A stretch of DNA of 31,427 nt from contig MVAQ01000239.1 of assembly GCA_014825775.1 (NCBI GenBank), positions 1 to 31,427 of the forward strand, given 5' to 3'. Shown here piece after piece: positions 1 to 12,954 of the stretch; position 1 is the first letter of the stretch; every line of letters begins with the position of its first letter. A program made the translations under genes and the position numbers. The notes beneath the pieces are model-generated. The model searched no databases and was not told where the DNA came from. It saw only the letters and a program-made list of their open reading frames with translations. The DNA comes from Krasilnikovozyma curviuscula. Its lineage: Eukaryota > Basidiomycota > Tremellomycetes > Cystofilobasidiales > Mrakiaceae.

Positions 1-888
1 GGTCTATACCGAAAGCCCTCGAGCTGACCAACGAATAAGCGTACAGGAAGTCTTCCAGCGTGGGCGGGGGCGAGAGTACAGGGGGTTGAGAGTAGGGTGA
101 GGCAGAGCTTGAGGAGGCTGCTGCTAGCAGGATAGGACCGGCGTGTTCTGTGAAAAACTTTTGCAGGCCTGGCTACAAAAAGAAATAAAGAGAAATACAA
201 AAGAGAGAGAGGATGCAGAGAGCAATCAGTGCTGTCCGACCAGCCTGCGTTCGCTCGCCGTTTCAGCAGCAAGCAAGAAGGGAATGCTCACCAGCCCACC
301 GCCTTCGCTCTCACACTTCTCCACAGCTCGGCCAATCTCTCCCTTTCCAATGACCCTCCAAACCTCCTCCTTCTCCTCGTCATATTTCCAGAACATAGCT
401 AAGTCGATTCTCTTCCGAGGCAAGCTCTGCAAATAACCCGCCCATGTCGACTGTTCACCCAATCGAAGCTCGAAGAGGAGCACCAGAGAGAGTATGTAGA
501 CCTGCTGGACACTCTCTGGAAACACGGGGAGGCTGAGTGAGGTAGTCCTGGGTGTCAAGAGCAAGCGTTTGGGGCTCGAGAGAACTGAGCGGGAAAGACA
601 TCAGAATTCTCCTAGTCAGAACCTACCCACACAGCGACAGCACCAACAGGGCCGTGGATACTCACGACTATCGTTCCTCAGCAAAGCAGCTCGAGCGATC
701 ACTCCCCAGCCAGATTCAGCAACTGCTTCCCTATTCCCAGCTTCGTTCAACTCGAAATCATCGGCCTCGTCCCCTGCCAGTCCTTCCTGGATTGCAATAC
801 CAGGATGCACAAATATCTGTCTTTCTTTGAGCCAGCTCAGAAGCGTAGGTATTGAAGGAGGTGATGGGTAAAAATTTGGCTTTGGCAT
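1..888 (-). CDS. SET-domain lysine methyltransferase, Rubisco-LSMT type (copy 1, 3' end outside window)
   Basis: Partial gene entering from the left edge. Spliced exons are 888-666, 584-292 and 172 to at least 1; introns are 81 and 119 nt (GTGAGT and GTGAGC donors, CTCAG and TTGTAG acceptors). The ATG at 888 is chosen because the frame upstream offers only a GTG. The N-terminus carries the SET opening, with LLSWLKERQIFVHPGIAI followed by ESGWGVIA. Next comes an LSMT-type insert with ELRLGEQSTWAGYLQSLP, and the visible sequence ends at EDFLYAYSLVSSRAFGID just before the NH-motif. This family methylates lysines on ribosomal or other cytosolic proteins in fungi; the substrate here is unknown. 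It is closely paralogous to the gene at 2301-4003: both visible introns fall at equivalent sites with the same phases (1, then 0). The C-terminal half of the SET fold and the substrate-binding domain lie outside the window. Confidence 0.85.
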
Positions 889-1134
889 TGGGTGTTGGCC
901 ATCTGTCACCCGGGGCAGAAGAAAGTCGCGAAATGCTCGACACGACACGAGCTGATCTCATCTGATAATCGGCGTCCTACATCTCTGGCGACCCTCTTGC
1001 AGTTTTATAACGTCGAGTCTCGTCACGTCACAGGCATTTAATCATATACAACCAGATCTCGAAAGGCTAAAGCGCTCATAATTGGCTGCCCGAATACCCT
1101 CCCTCCGTTCCTACATCTCACAGCCCGCCCAGTC

Positions 1135-1659
1135 TCACGACGACCTGACCAGCTCAGGAACAGCCACAAAGTACGGGTTCTCTCCAGCCCAGCCACCGTT
1201 GTGGAGGACGACCCTCGTCGAGCGCAGGTCTCGTGGGTCGAGCATGTAAGGGGTGTCTGCTCGTCGAACGACCGGTCGAGCCGCCGATGGTTGAAATTGA
1301 GGGAGGGAGAGCGGTGGAAGAGAGAGGGAGAGGGAGTCTGGGGAGTAGTGTGATGATGAGAGGCGCGACGACAGTCTGCTTCAGGGGATGCTAGGAATCA
1401 GTTCGAGTTCGATGTTCGATGTGGAAACGCAAAGACACGGAAAAGAGACTCACGATGGAGATGTCAGGGCGGTGCCATAATCCGTTGCTTTGCCTTTCCT
1501 GCTGCTTCGAGAGTCACTGATTCTGTTGGCTCTGGCCTGGGTCAAGATAATCTGGGCGTTGGCGACAGCTCTGACTGATGATGATGATGAGGAGGAAGAA
1601 GATGAAGCGGAAGAGGAACTGGACGAGTTGGAAAATGTTCTGGTCATCGCGACAGTCAT
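1135..1659 (-). CDS. small Ser-rich hypothetical protein
   Basis: Two-exon model: 1659-1454 and 1375-1135, with a 78-nt intron (GTGAGT donor; CAG acceptor, or AAG three bases earlier, which adds one residue). The protein has 148 or 149 residues. It starts MTVAMTRTFSN, has a stretch of about 20 residues that is almost all serine, then a short basic segment (RANRISDSRSSRKGK), and ends with VVLHNGGWAGENPYFVAVPELVRSS. I recognise no domain. Support comes from a TATA box about 170 bp upstream, a long pyrimidine-rich leader, a good ATG context (ACACAATGAC) and an intron that restores frame with a clean stop. The promoter lies inside the repeat that is duplicated in inverted orientation at the right end of the window, so a second copy of this gene may lie beyond 31427. 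It sits between the two SET paralogs. The acidic plus-strand ORF over the Ser tract is its shadow. Confidence 0.6.
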
Positions 1660-1826
1660 TGTGTTTGTTTTGATTTCGGTTTGAGGTGGAGTTGAGATTG
1701 AAGTTTGGGTAAGGGTGTGTGTATTATTAGTGGCGAGAGGAAGGCTGCTAATTGGCTTGGTTTGTTTTGGTTTGAGGTTTGAGTTGACGGTGGAGAGAAG
1801 GAGGGGGGTGAGACTGGCTGCACCAT

Positions 1827-2245
1827 CCCTTATATACCTCACAGCTCTCCACGGCTTCCTGGGTAAACGAGGCGGCTGGGCACGAGGAAAGCGGCTACCG
1901 TCAGCTCTCAAGGCGACGCGGCGAGTTACAAAGCGAGGCCGCCGAGGAAGCAAAATCTCGCGCCGGGCTCCTCGCACTGGGTACAAAGACGAGACCGGGA
2001 CCATCTCCTCGAAGGGATCAAGTGCAGCACCTCTGGTTTCTTGCAGCTCGAGGGAAAGGGGAGAGGGGAAGCAATAGTACAAGCATCGAAAAAAAATTAA
2101 GTAAAAAAAAGGAAGAGTGGTGGCGGTGTATACCAAGACGGGAAGCGAAACGTCGCAGCATTGACTTGCGATGAAGTCTCTGAGGAACCGGCCGCTTCTC
2201 GATTATATGTACACTGCGCATCCGTCTTGATGCATGGTTCGCTTG
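1827..2245. repeat. Long inverted repeat, copy A (promoter-containing)
   Basis: The reverse complement of this segment matches 31005-31427 almost base for base. Shared landmarks in order are GACGGATGCGCAGTGTAC, GAGAAGCGGCCGGTTCCTCA, a poly-T tract followed by CGATGCTTGTA, TTGCTTCCCCTCTCCCC, GAGATGGTCCCGGTCTCG and GGTATATAAGGG. By eye there are only about a dozen substitutions or small indels over the core 400 bp; identity fades over the outer 15-20 bp near 2245. In copy A the segment spans the distal promoter and TATA box of the Ser-rich gene. It begins about 55 bp inward of the 2301 stop of SET copy 2. Confidence 0.93.
1829..1837 (-). promoter_or_regulatory. TATA box of the Ser-rich gene
   Basis: On the minus strand the sequence reads GGTATATAAGGG, a strong TATA element about 170 bp upstream of the ATG at 1659. 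The DNA between is CT-rich with CAAACC/CAAAACAAACC tracts typical of a fungal 5' leader. The same element recurs at 31418-31424 in the inverted copy. Confidence 0.65.
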
Positions 2246-2300
2246 TGATTACTTTCCTGTGCAGATGAGGTTAGGGAAATATAGCGAACGCTAACTGTAC

Positions 2301-4003
2301 TCATCTATCGCCCTCCTCTTCTTCCGTTTCAGCGTCAAACTCCCATATCGACAAACATTTCCGGAGTATGTTCATCTCAGCTAATTGAGCAGTACATGCC
2401 ATCGTTGTCACTGGTCTGTCAATTGACTGAAGCCGAAGGCCCAAAAGATGGTATCATCAGTACACTACCCCGGCGAAAAATCGACTTGAGAGACTCACCT
2501 TGAATCCTTCTAAGTCTTCAACATCGTATCCGATAACTTCTATTGCTAGTCTTATCCACGTCACAACCCTCCTTCTCCACTCATCCTCACCGTCCTGCCA
2601 GTAAGCATCTCCGTCAATTAAGTCGCAAGCAATTCCCATCAGCAATTCAACCGACATTCCACCCTCCGGAGTGATGAAACACCTCGAAATCTTTAGAAGT
2701 TCTTCGTTGGGATTCATTAGAGAGAGAAATGGTCTCGAAGTGAAATACTCAAAGAAATTGGAAGGCAACGATTTTCGGCTGGAGTGGTAGGGAAATTGAT
2801 GATCAAAGGTGAGGACGTCAAATGGCAAAGTGAAGCAGTCAGATGAGACAAATCCATAATTCATTGCCTTTCTCTTAGTACTGAGCTGTCCGTAGGTGTT
2901 GTAGATCTGATTTCCGGGAGAGATAGGATTTCTGGTGTCAGAAAGAAAATGGATTGTCATCGTCTGGGCCGGACCCAACAACAATCGGTCAACAGATCCT
3001 CATTCACCTCACTAGTATTTCGAGCCATTCTTGGTCATTTTCGTGGTTGTTGCCATTTAGCGCGGTGTGGTATATGTGATTGTGATTGAATAAGTCGGCA
3101 ACTGGAAGCAGCCCAACTTTATGATCTCCATCTAGTGTGAAGGCTCTTGAGCTCACAATAGAGTAAGCATATGCAAAATCAGAAAATAATGGCGCAGGTA
3201 GATTCTCTCCTTCCGTGCTAGATGGGTAGATGAATGTAGAAAGAAGAGGGTGAACAGTTTCTAAGAAAAAGTTGTGAAGCTCGGGCTGAAGCAGGGCTCA
3301 TATGTCAGCTAGGAAAATGTTAAAGACATGGTTAAGAAGCAGTTACATACAACACCCCCGCCGATAGATTCCCATCGTTCTATTCCTCGTCCGATCTCCC
3401 CATTTCGAACAATCAACCAAGCATTGAATAGGTCTTCATCCTCTTCTAACAAGTCGTTATCACCACCACAGTACTTCCAGAAAAGAGCGAGAGGAACTAA
3501 AGACCTAGGCATTGCTTGAAGGTAGTTGTACCACCAACTCGAACCACCTAATCTCATTTCGTGGAGAAGCGCCAAAGCGAGGCAATGGACCGACGGCGTT
3601 GAATCCGATGACGCAGGGATGAACTCTACAAGAGATGTTGTCTTTGGTGTGAGAGCAGAGGTCTTCGGTATCTTAATTACTAAAGAAAAGCTGATGGCAG
3701 TCAGAAACGCGCCGTGATCTTCAAAAAATCAAAACAAGCAAGAGAACTGATTCTCCAAGAGGAACAACTAGTACAGCACTTACCTGCTTCACCTTCATCG
3801 ACAAAGCTGCTGGAGTAGATTCCCCACCCACTGCCGATTTCTGCTTCGTTTTCCTGAAGCTCTGACGCCTCTTCTCCTCTTCTCAGCACCCCGTCACCTA
3901 CACTGGTCGAGATGACCAGTGAGGGATGGATGAACATTCCGGTTATCGATTTTGCCCATTTCAGAAGTGCTGGAAGAGAAGGTGGTGACTCGTAATAAAT
4001 CAT
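2301..4003 (-). CDS. SET-domain lysine methyltransferase, Rubisco-LSMT type (copy 2, complete)
   Basis: Five exons: 4003-3784, 3679-3351, 3285-3013, 2963-2499, 2426-2301; every junction is in frame and the protein has 470 residues, a normal length for the family. The ATG at 4003 has a stop immediately upstream in frame. Domains in order: SET N-terminal part with GSGWGIYSSSF (about 60-70); the inserted helical region with EMRLGGSSWWYNYLQAMP; the catalytic SET motif LLPVADLFNHNH; then GNQIYNTYG followed by MNYGFV, which supplies the conserved SET tyrosine. After this comes a helical C-terminal region resembling the Rubs-subs-bind domain. The likely role is protein lysine methylation using S-adenosylmethionine; the substrate cannot be inferred. 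It is paralogous to the gene at 1-888 and in the same orientation, separated from it by the Ser-rich gene. The acceptor of intron 2 was set at TTCAG (3286) because it aligns PELHNFF with PGLQKFF of copy 1. Confidence 0.88.
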
Positions 4004-4297
4004 TCAGAAATCGTTAGGGAGCAGTGAGGGACGTGTCCTTTTCGATTCGGTCACCTTCCTATAAGATCTAGCGCCACCCATACGCAGGAGAGGAAGTTGT
4101 TTATACTCAATGATATAGTGTATGGGGGAAGCAAATGAAAAACAGGGACAGGAATCCCTTCTATTACCGTATAGAGAGTGCGAAAAGAAAGGAGAGGAAA
4201 ATAAATGAGTCTCAGTTCAGAAGAATACAAAGGTGGAGAAAGAACCAATCAAAATGCTAGGATTAGAAGAGGGGGCAGCGGATACGGATGTGGATGG

Positions 4298-5612
<1,315 letters not shown>

Positions 5613-6192
5613 GGATCAGGATTTCTTGGTATAGAGTGATTTGGATGTCAGTATCGAGAGTTAGCCCAATTGGGCTCAGCGAGGGCGACGGGAGGTATAT
5701 TCTTTTTGTTGTGTTTTGGTTTTTGGTCGTCCCATCCGTTGCACCTCGAGCAATCGTACAGTAGCGCCAACTGCTCGTACGATGAGTACATGGCACGCTG
5801 GATGATAAGAGTGGGTAGATCAGGATGGGCTGGAGGTAACGAGTGCGCAACAATGCACTTTGCGCAAACGCATTACTGACACCGACACTAGCCCTGTACA
5901 ACTCTTTACAAGCAGACCAAGAATCAATCGGAAAGGAACTCCAAGTCGTCTGTTTGCACCTAGACTATAACCACTGCAGAATGAAAAGGAGCGAAACTCC
6001 TAGCAAACGCAGTTCGATCTTTTCAATAGATGTGAAAGAAATCAGGGCATACTCTGCTTTAAGTTGTATCCGGTGGGTCATCGTCCATCGCTCTTGTAGT
6101 TTTCGTGCCATTCCCGCTTAGACGAGTTGATCTCAGCTCGTCTTTATACACACCGTCATCTGTTTCTCTTGCTATTCACTTACTTTCGTTCA
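5613..6192. other. Divergent intergenic region between YPT7 and the small ORF
   Basis: About 580 bp upstream of YPT7 on one side and of the 34-codon ORF on the other. A TTTATA element lies at 6143-6148 on the plus strand, roughly 45 bp before the small ORF, followed by a CT-rich leader. Several short ORFs are present, but none has coding character, splice support or a recognised family. Confidence 0.5.
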
Positions 6193-6297
6193 ATGACAAC
6201 AACTCATACTAGCAACTGGCTCGTTCAAAATCAAAACCACGATCTGGATGATGGTGATGGTGTTGCTCTTGGCGGACATGGATCAAAGAAACAGTAA
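6193..6297 (+). CDS. candidate 34-residue small ORF
   Basis: An ATG-initiated single-exon ORF (context CGTTCAATGACA) encodes a hydrophilic 34-residue peptide. It begins MTTTHTSNWLVQNQNH, has an acidic Asp/Gly centre (DLDDGDGVALGG) and ends HGSKKQ before TAA. A TATA-like element and a pyrimidine-rich leader lie 45-50 bp upstream, as expected for a real fungal transcript, and the ORF is divergent from YPT7. I recognise no family. The mixed composition without simple repeats, and the Asp/Gly core followed by a basic tail, look more like a constrained peptide than random sequence. Length alone cannot establish coding, and it could equally be part of a non-coding transcript. Confidence 0.4.
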   Translation: MTTTHTSNWLVQNQNHDLDDGDGVALGGHGSKKQ

Positions 6298-6727
6298 CTC
6301 CGTCGAAGGTTAGAGAGGCAGTTTGTAGGGGCAGATTTCATGGATCTTGCCATCTTTTTAGATAAACTTCAAAAGTCTGGTGTCCGACTGGACCTTAAAG
6401 TTGTTGATAGAGGGGACTTGAATGTTAGAAATTGCAGACGTAGTGTAGAACAAACTGGAACCAGAATCAAAATAGGCATCTTCGAACGCATGTCCTGTCT
6501 GATTGGAACAATGATGTCCAAAGCACGGTGTCGCGTTTTCAGAAGTTCTTCTCAGTATTCGAGCCCTACCACAAGAATACGCAAAGCTCATAAAGAGACA
6601 TACCAAGACAACAACGAGACTATCAAACTGTTTGGGTTGGAAGAGGAAAAAAAAGATTGAATTTGTGGAGCTCCACTCCTCTCAGGGCTACTGACTCAGT
6701 ACAGAAAGACGGGAACAACTTTCAAAC
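6298..6727. other. Intergenic, nothing recognised
   Basis: This stretch lies between the small ORF and the tRNA. A 106-codon open frame (6340-6660, plus) crosses it, but it has no recognisable motif and no promoter or splice evidence. It probably contains the 3' flank of the small ORF and the upstream region of the tRNA. Confidence 0.4.
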
Positions 6728-6813
6728 GCTCCCTTGGCCTAGTGGTGACGGCGTCCTGCTTATATGATACATAATTTTCTGGAAGATCGGCAGTTCGAAC
6801 CTGCCAGGGAGCA
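6728..6813 (+). tRNA. tRNA with 13-nt intron, probably tRNA-Ile(UAU)
   Basis: The acceptor stem GCTCCCT (6728-6734) pairs perfectly with AGGGAGC (6806-6812), followed by discriminator A at 6813. The A box TGGCCTAGTGG is at 6735-6745, with D-stem GCC/GGC and conserved A14, G18, G19 and A21. The T arm GGCAG-TTCGAAC-CTGCC is perfect. The anticodon 5' strand TCCTG (6754-6758) and 3' strand CTGGA (6779-6783) pair except for one T-T mismatch. With loop C-T-TAT-A, the anticodon at 6761-6763 is UAU (Ile, AUA codons), and a 13-nt intron occupies 6765-6777 at the canonical position after base 37. Ile(UAU) tRNAs are commonly intron-containing in fungi. The stem mismatch leaves the exact anticodon slightly uncertain. 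Confidence 0.8.
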
Positions 6814-6831
6814 TAGTGCTAAACTTGTTGA

Positions 6832-6858
6832 TTTTTGCGTGGTGGGATTTTTTTTTTT
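6832..6858 (+). terminator. RNA polymerase III T-run terminators of the tRNA
   Basis: A T5 run at 6832-6836 lies 18 nt after the tRNA, and an 11-T run at 6848-6858 acts as a likely backup. Such runs end Pol III transcripts. Confidence 0.7.
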
Positions 6859-7548
6859 GCATTTCAAAAAGTGTATTTGAATTGCTGTGCTGAATTGGCT
6901 TTCTTAACAGTGTATCCAGCGGATGACCACTCGAAGTGCTGAAACAATTGGGAATGGTGGTTACTCGCTCCGCAGGTGCAGTTCGCAGGGAGGTGCGCGC
7001 ATACCTGCAGAACCTTGCTTTTCGTCGTGAGCCAGCTCTAACACCTTGTCTACTGTACTTTGATTTCCCATACGATGCGGGCAGGCAAATGAGATGGTAG
7101 AGACAGCGGCATGTTTGCTCGTTGTTGCCGAAAGCAAAGTCTGGACCTGTGGAAGTAAATTTACAGCTATCAACAACTGATGTTGCTCTCTTATTGAGAA
7201 ACATGGTCTGAAAAAATCGAGTAAGATGAGCACGCTTTGTCTCCGAAAAATAGAGAAAGCAAAGTACAAGGCCAGTCGCGTCGCCGTCGCGCTTCTGTGC
7301 GCACAGATGCGAGAGAACGCGTCTTCTTCTTGAAACTAACTTACTTGGAAGGGGTTGAAGAGCTCTCTATTAAGATATCTGGATAACTCGTTAGAACTTT
7401 GCACGCGGTTTAAGCTTCTATCTCCCCGTCGCGTCACTGTGGCGCCTTCGAGGCTGGTTGATTTTTATCGAACGAGTCGCCCCCATTTTTTCTCACACCT
7501 AACTAAACCTTCATTCCATTCCAACATCACAACCTGACAGTCAGCACA
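6859..7548. other. Upstream region of CHK1
   Basis: About 690 bp between the tRNA terminator and the CHK1 start codon. The 3' part is a mixture of CG-dinucleotide-rich blocks (GTCGCGTCGCCGTCGCGC and an ACGCGT palindrome) and a pyrimidine-rich leader ending CAGCACAATGG. Open frames on the minus strand cross it, but they start from non-ATG codons and show no family match. Confidence 0.5.
7317..7322. promoter_or_regulatory. MCB-like element upstream of CHK1
   Basis: ACGCGT is the MluI cell-cycle box bound by MBF (Swi6-type/Mbp1-type) factors in fungi. It lies about 230 bp before the CHK1 ATG, and related CGCG-containing blocks surround it. G1/S control of a checkpoint kinase is a plausible inference; binding has not been shown. 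Confidence 0.4.
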
Positions 7549-9929
<2,381 letters not shown>

Positions 9930-10327
9930 ATTGAGCTGGGTTGTAACATCGTGATAGCAATGGTCATAGTTCTCCACTCTGCTATCGATACTGAATCTCA
10001 ATCCCTATATTTAAATTCTTTTGGCGAAGCTTCAGCTTGGGAAAGCTGATCATTAAGTGAAAGGCGTCAAAGCTCAGACGTCAGCGTTCCCCATCGGCGC
10101 TCAGTTGTTGGACCGGTCGCCACAGGGCTCCCTGCGTTAACCGTCGTGCTAATAGTTTGATCGACAGATTTAACTTTCTCTCACTAGACACAAGGCTCGT
10201 GATTGCCACCTATAAATACCAACGCTTCTCTCACTGCGCTCTTTTCCCCACTGCACCCCACAACACCCAGAGTTCGCCCTACCAGCATTCCTCAAACGAC
10301 ACACAAAGATTAGAACAACACATCACC
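9930..10327. other. CHK1 3' flank and promoter of the permease gene
   Basis: About 400 bp with no coding sequence. It contains the CHK1 3' UTR, a GC-rich middle (CGGTCGCCACAGGGCTCCC) and the TATA-containing promoter of the downstream permease. I saw no clear GATAAG site for nitrogen control. Confidence 0.5.
10211..10218 (+). promoter_or_regulatory. TATA box of the permease gene
   Basis: TATAAATA lies about 110 bp before the ATG at 10328, followed by a CA- and C-rich leader (CACCCCACAACACCCAG) ending ATCACCATG, a good start context. Confidence 0.55.
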
Positions 10328-12954
10328 ATGCTGTTCAACAGAGCTCCTGCTACAGATACTCAAAATGGAGAAGCTCACTTGGATTTCAAGGGCGAAAAGG
10401 GTGAAGTTTCCCATGTAGAGCAAGCCCCGGAGGGTGATCTCAGGTTGAAAGAGGGGCATGGGAATGAGTTCTTAGAAGACCTCAGGGATGTCCGCATCGA
10501 GATGACGGACGAGCAATCCAGACTTGTCTGTAGGAAGATTGATACGGTGAGTTGTTTTCTTTAATATCAACATTCAACAGAACAGACTCTGACCCGCTTG
10601 ATCACCGCTCGATCTCAAGGTGATCTTGGTTATTTTGGCATGGATTTGTAAGGACCGCTTGGAATCATTCTGAAGGATCGAGAAGATGTTATGAATTCCT
10701 GAAGTTCATACTGACATCTCGCTTGTTTCTTTCCTTCTGTTGATCGCCTCGTATCTATTAATCGTAATCATAGACTTTCTCCAAATCCTTGACAAATCGA
10801 CGATCGGTGTGAGTTGGGTTTGAGTTCCCTCCTTTTTCTCCTAGATCATCACTGATCCTTTGCACTTCCACTAGTACGCTGCAATCTTTGGTCTGGCTGC
10901 CGACAGCCATCTTGTTGGCAATCAATACTCGCTCGTTTCAAGCTGTGGATACTGGGGTATGTTTGATCCTTTTTCTTTTTCTTGCAGCCGTTTAGCTGCT
11001 AATGTATGCATTGTTGAACAATTATTAGCTCAGATGGGTGTGTAAATGTCAAGCTTGTCGGGTTCTGCTTCTACTAGCACTGATCGATAACATTTTTCGC
11101 TTTAGCTTGGCAGCCATTCTCTGCCTACTTGATCGTGAAAGTGTACGTCCTTTTCCCAGTTACTACACAACTGTTTCTTGCCGAAAGCCTTTTCTTATTA
11201 CATGTCCTATCGACAGTCCCACCAAGATTCTGCTTCCAAGTACGGTGTTCCTTTGGGGCCTCGCGATGTGTGGAATGGCTGCTTCAAACAACTATAGCTC
11301 TCTACTGGCCACAAGATTTTTGCTCGGACTATTTGAAGCTTCATGTTTACCAATCTTCTCGCTAGTTACATCAATCTGGTGGAGGAGATCTGAACGTAAG
11401 CCCTTTCCTCGAAATTTCACATGTAAGACGTCACACTGAAAATGTCTATCTGTTTTTGAAAGAACCCCTTCGAGTCGCAGTTTGGTATGCAACCAACGGC
11501 ATCGCGACCATGTTTGGATCAGCTCTTTCCTTTGGTCTCGGAAAAATTCATTCAGAAAAGCTACACTCCTACCAAATCATCTTCTTATTTGTCGGTACGT
11601 CTATTGTTGTACCGTTACTGAATACTGAACAGAGTGCTGACTTGAGAGTATGCTTATCTTTTAGGCTTGATGACAGTCATTACAGCTCCTTTGGTCTACT
11701 TTCGCTTGGACAACAAACCAGGCGACGCTAAATTCTTGACACCCGAGGAAAGAGGCTGGGCAGTAGAGCGACTAAGAGACAATAGTGAGTTGACCACATC
11801 ATCACACAAATGTATAGATTCGCCATTCGTTATTTATATGTTATCTTCTATTACAGACACTGGTGCTGGTACCTCTAGCTTCAAGACAGACCAAGTACTG
11901 GAGTGCTTCCTCTCGCCCAAAACCTGGCTCTTTGTTGCGATGGCATTCTGCGTTAACTGCGCTTCGTCCACATACGCAACGTTCGGACCCATCATCCTCG
12001 CCGGTTTTGGATTCGAAAAGTCAATCACGATCTTGTTGAATATACCCTTTGGATTCCTTCAAGTTATCCTCATTCTCATCGGAAGTTTTGCCGCAACCCG
12101 GTACAAATACAAGTCTCCCTTCCTGGCGCTCCTCTGTTTACCGTGCATTGCAGGCGCAGCAATGCTTTATGCAATTCCAAGAGGTGCATCACATTCAGCC
12201 CCCCTTCTTGCGGCCTATGTAAGTGCCGATCTTTCCATCACTTCACATTTTCCTCCCTTGCCCGTATCGTGGCATTGAAAAGGTTGTGCTACATCTGCAG
12301 TATATGTTGGCTTTCCTCTTCGTTGGAAATCCCCTCTTGATATCTTGGATCAATGCCACCACTGGTGGTCAGAGTAAAAAAGTTAGTAGTTTCGAGTAGT
12401 AAACCGTCTGTGCTTGCTCTAACTTGCCTTCCTATGGCACAGTCCGTCACCATCTCTCTCTATCAGTGCGGAGTAACTGCTGGAAATATTGTTGGTCCAC
12501 TACTATTCAAAGCAAAAGATGCCCCTGAGTATCTTCCTGGAATTCTCGGGGCACTTGGTGCTTTCGTTGGCTTTCTTGGCTGCGTTGGTCTCCAAGTCAT
12601 CAACATTTACATCCTTAACAAACTGAAGGAGCGACAAAGGGTCAAGAACGGCAAACCAGCCAAACTTCATGATCGCTCGATGGAGCTTAAGTATGTCAGT
12701 GCGCTGAAAGACGAGCGCGAACATGTTGAAAACAGCGTAGATGAACCAGATGTTGAGGGCGCGGCTGGCAAGAAGGGCCTTCAACTTGGTAGCAACGGAT
12801 TGAAAGATATCTCAGACGGAAAGAACGATGAGGTGAGAAGTTTTGTTTATGTTACTTCTACACTTCGCTCTAGAGAACAAAGTTGTCGCCAATTTGCTGA
12901 CAAGGTTGTTTGCTTCCTTGTTCCGTTACCCTGCAGTTTGTGTACGTCTACTGA
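10328..12954 (+). CDS. MFS transporter, allantoate permease (Dal5)-like anion:cation symporter family
   Basis: Thirteen exons: 10328-10546, 10620-10647, 10774-10808, 10875-10956, 11029-11037, 11106-11142, 11217-11395, 11463-11594, 11665-11784, 11857-12218, 12301-12381, 12443-12832, 12937-12954; 563 residues. Family hallmarks: cytosolic N-terminus ending RLVCRKIDTVILVILAW, a YFLQILDKSTIGYAA first-helix region, FLWGLAMCGMAASNNY with ATRFLLGLFEA, WWRRSEQPLRVAVWY, TPEERGWAVERL, the central helix pairs, and a GGQSKKSVTISLYQCG loop. The C-terminus is FVYVY, like the FRYV ends common in Dal5-type proteins. Known members carry allantoate, ureidosuccinate, nicotinate, biotin precursors or other carboxylates; the substrate is not predictable. 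Exon 5 is only 9 nt and is supported by alignment length across the second helix. The last exon adds just five residues. Reading through intron 12 would give a longer, less family-like tail. Confidence 0.9.

Noticed and set aside
1490..1684. Acidic plus-strand ORF rich in Asp/Glu
   Set aside because: It is the antisense shadow of the poly-Ser codons of the minus-strand gene at 1135-1659, which has a TATA box, leader and intron.
1450..2136. 228-codon minus-strand ORF reaching upstream of the Ser-rich start
   Set aside because: It runs through the TATA box and leader from a poor start region; the upstream part is promoter repeat, and the ATG at 1659 fits the TATA spacing.
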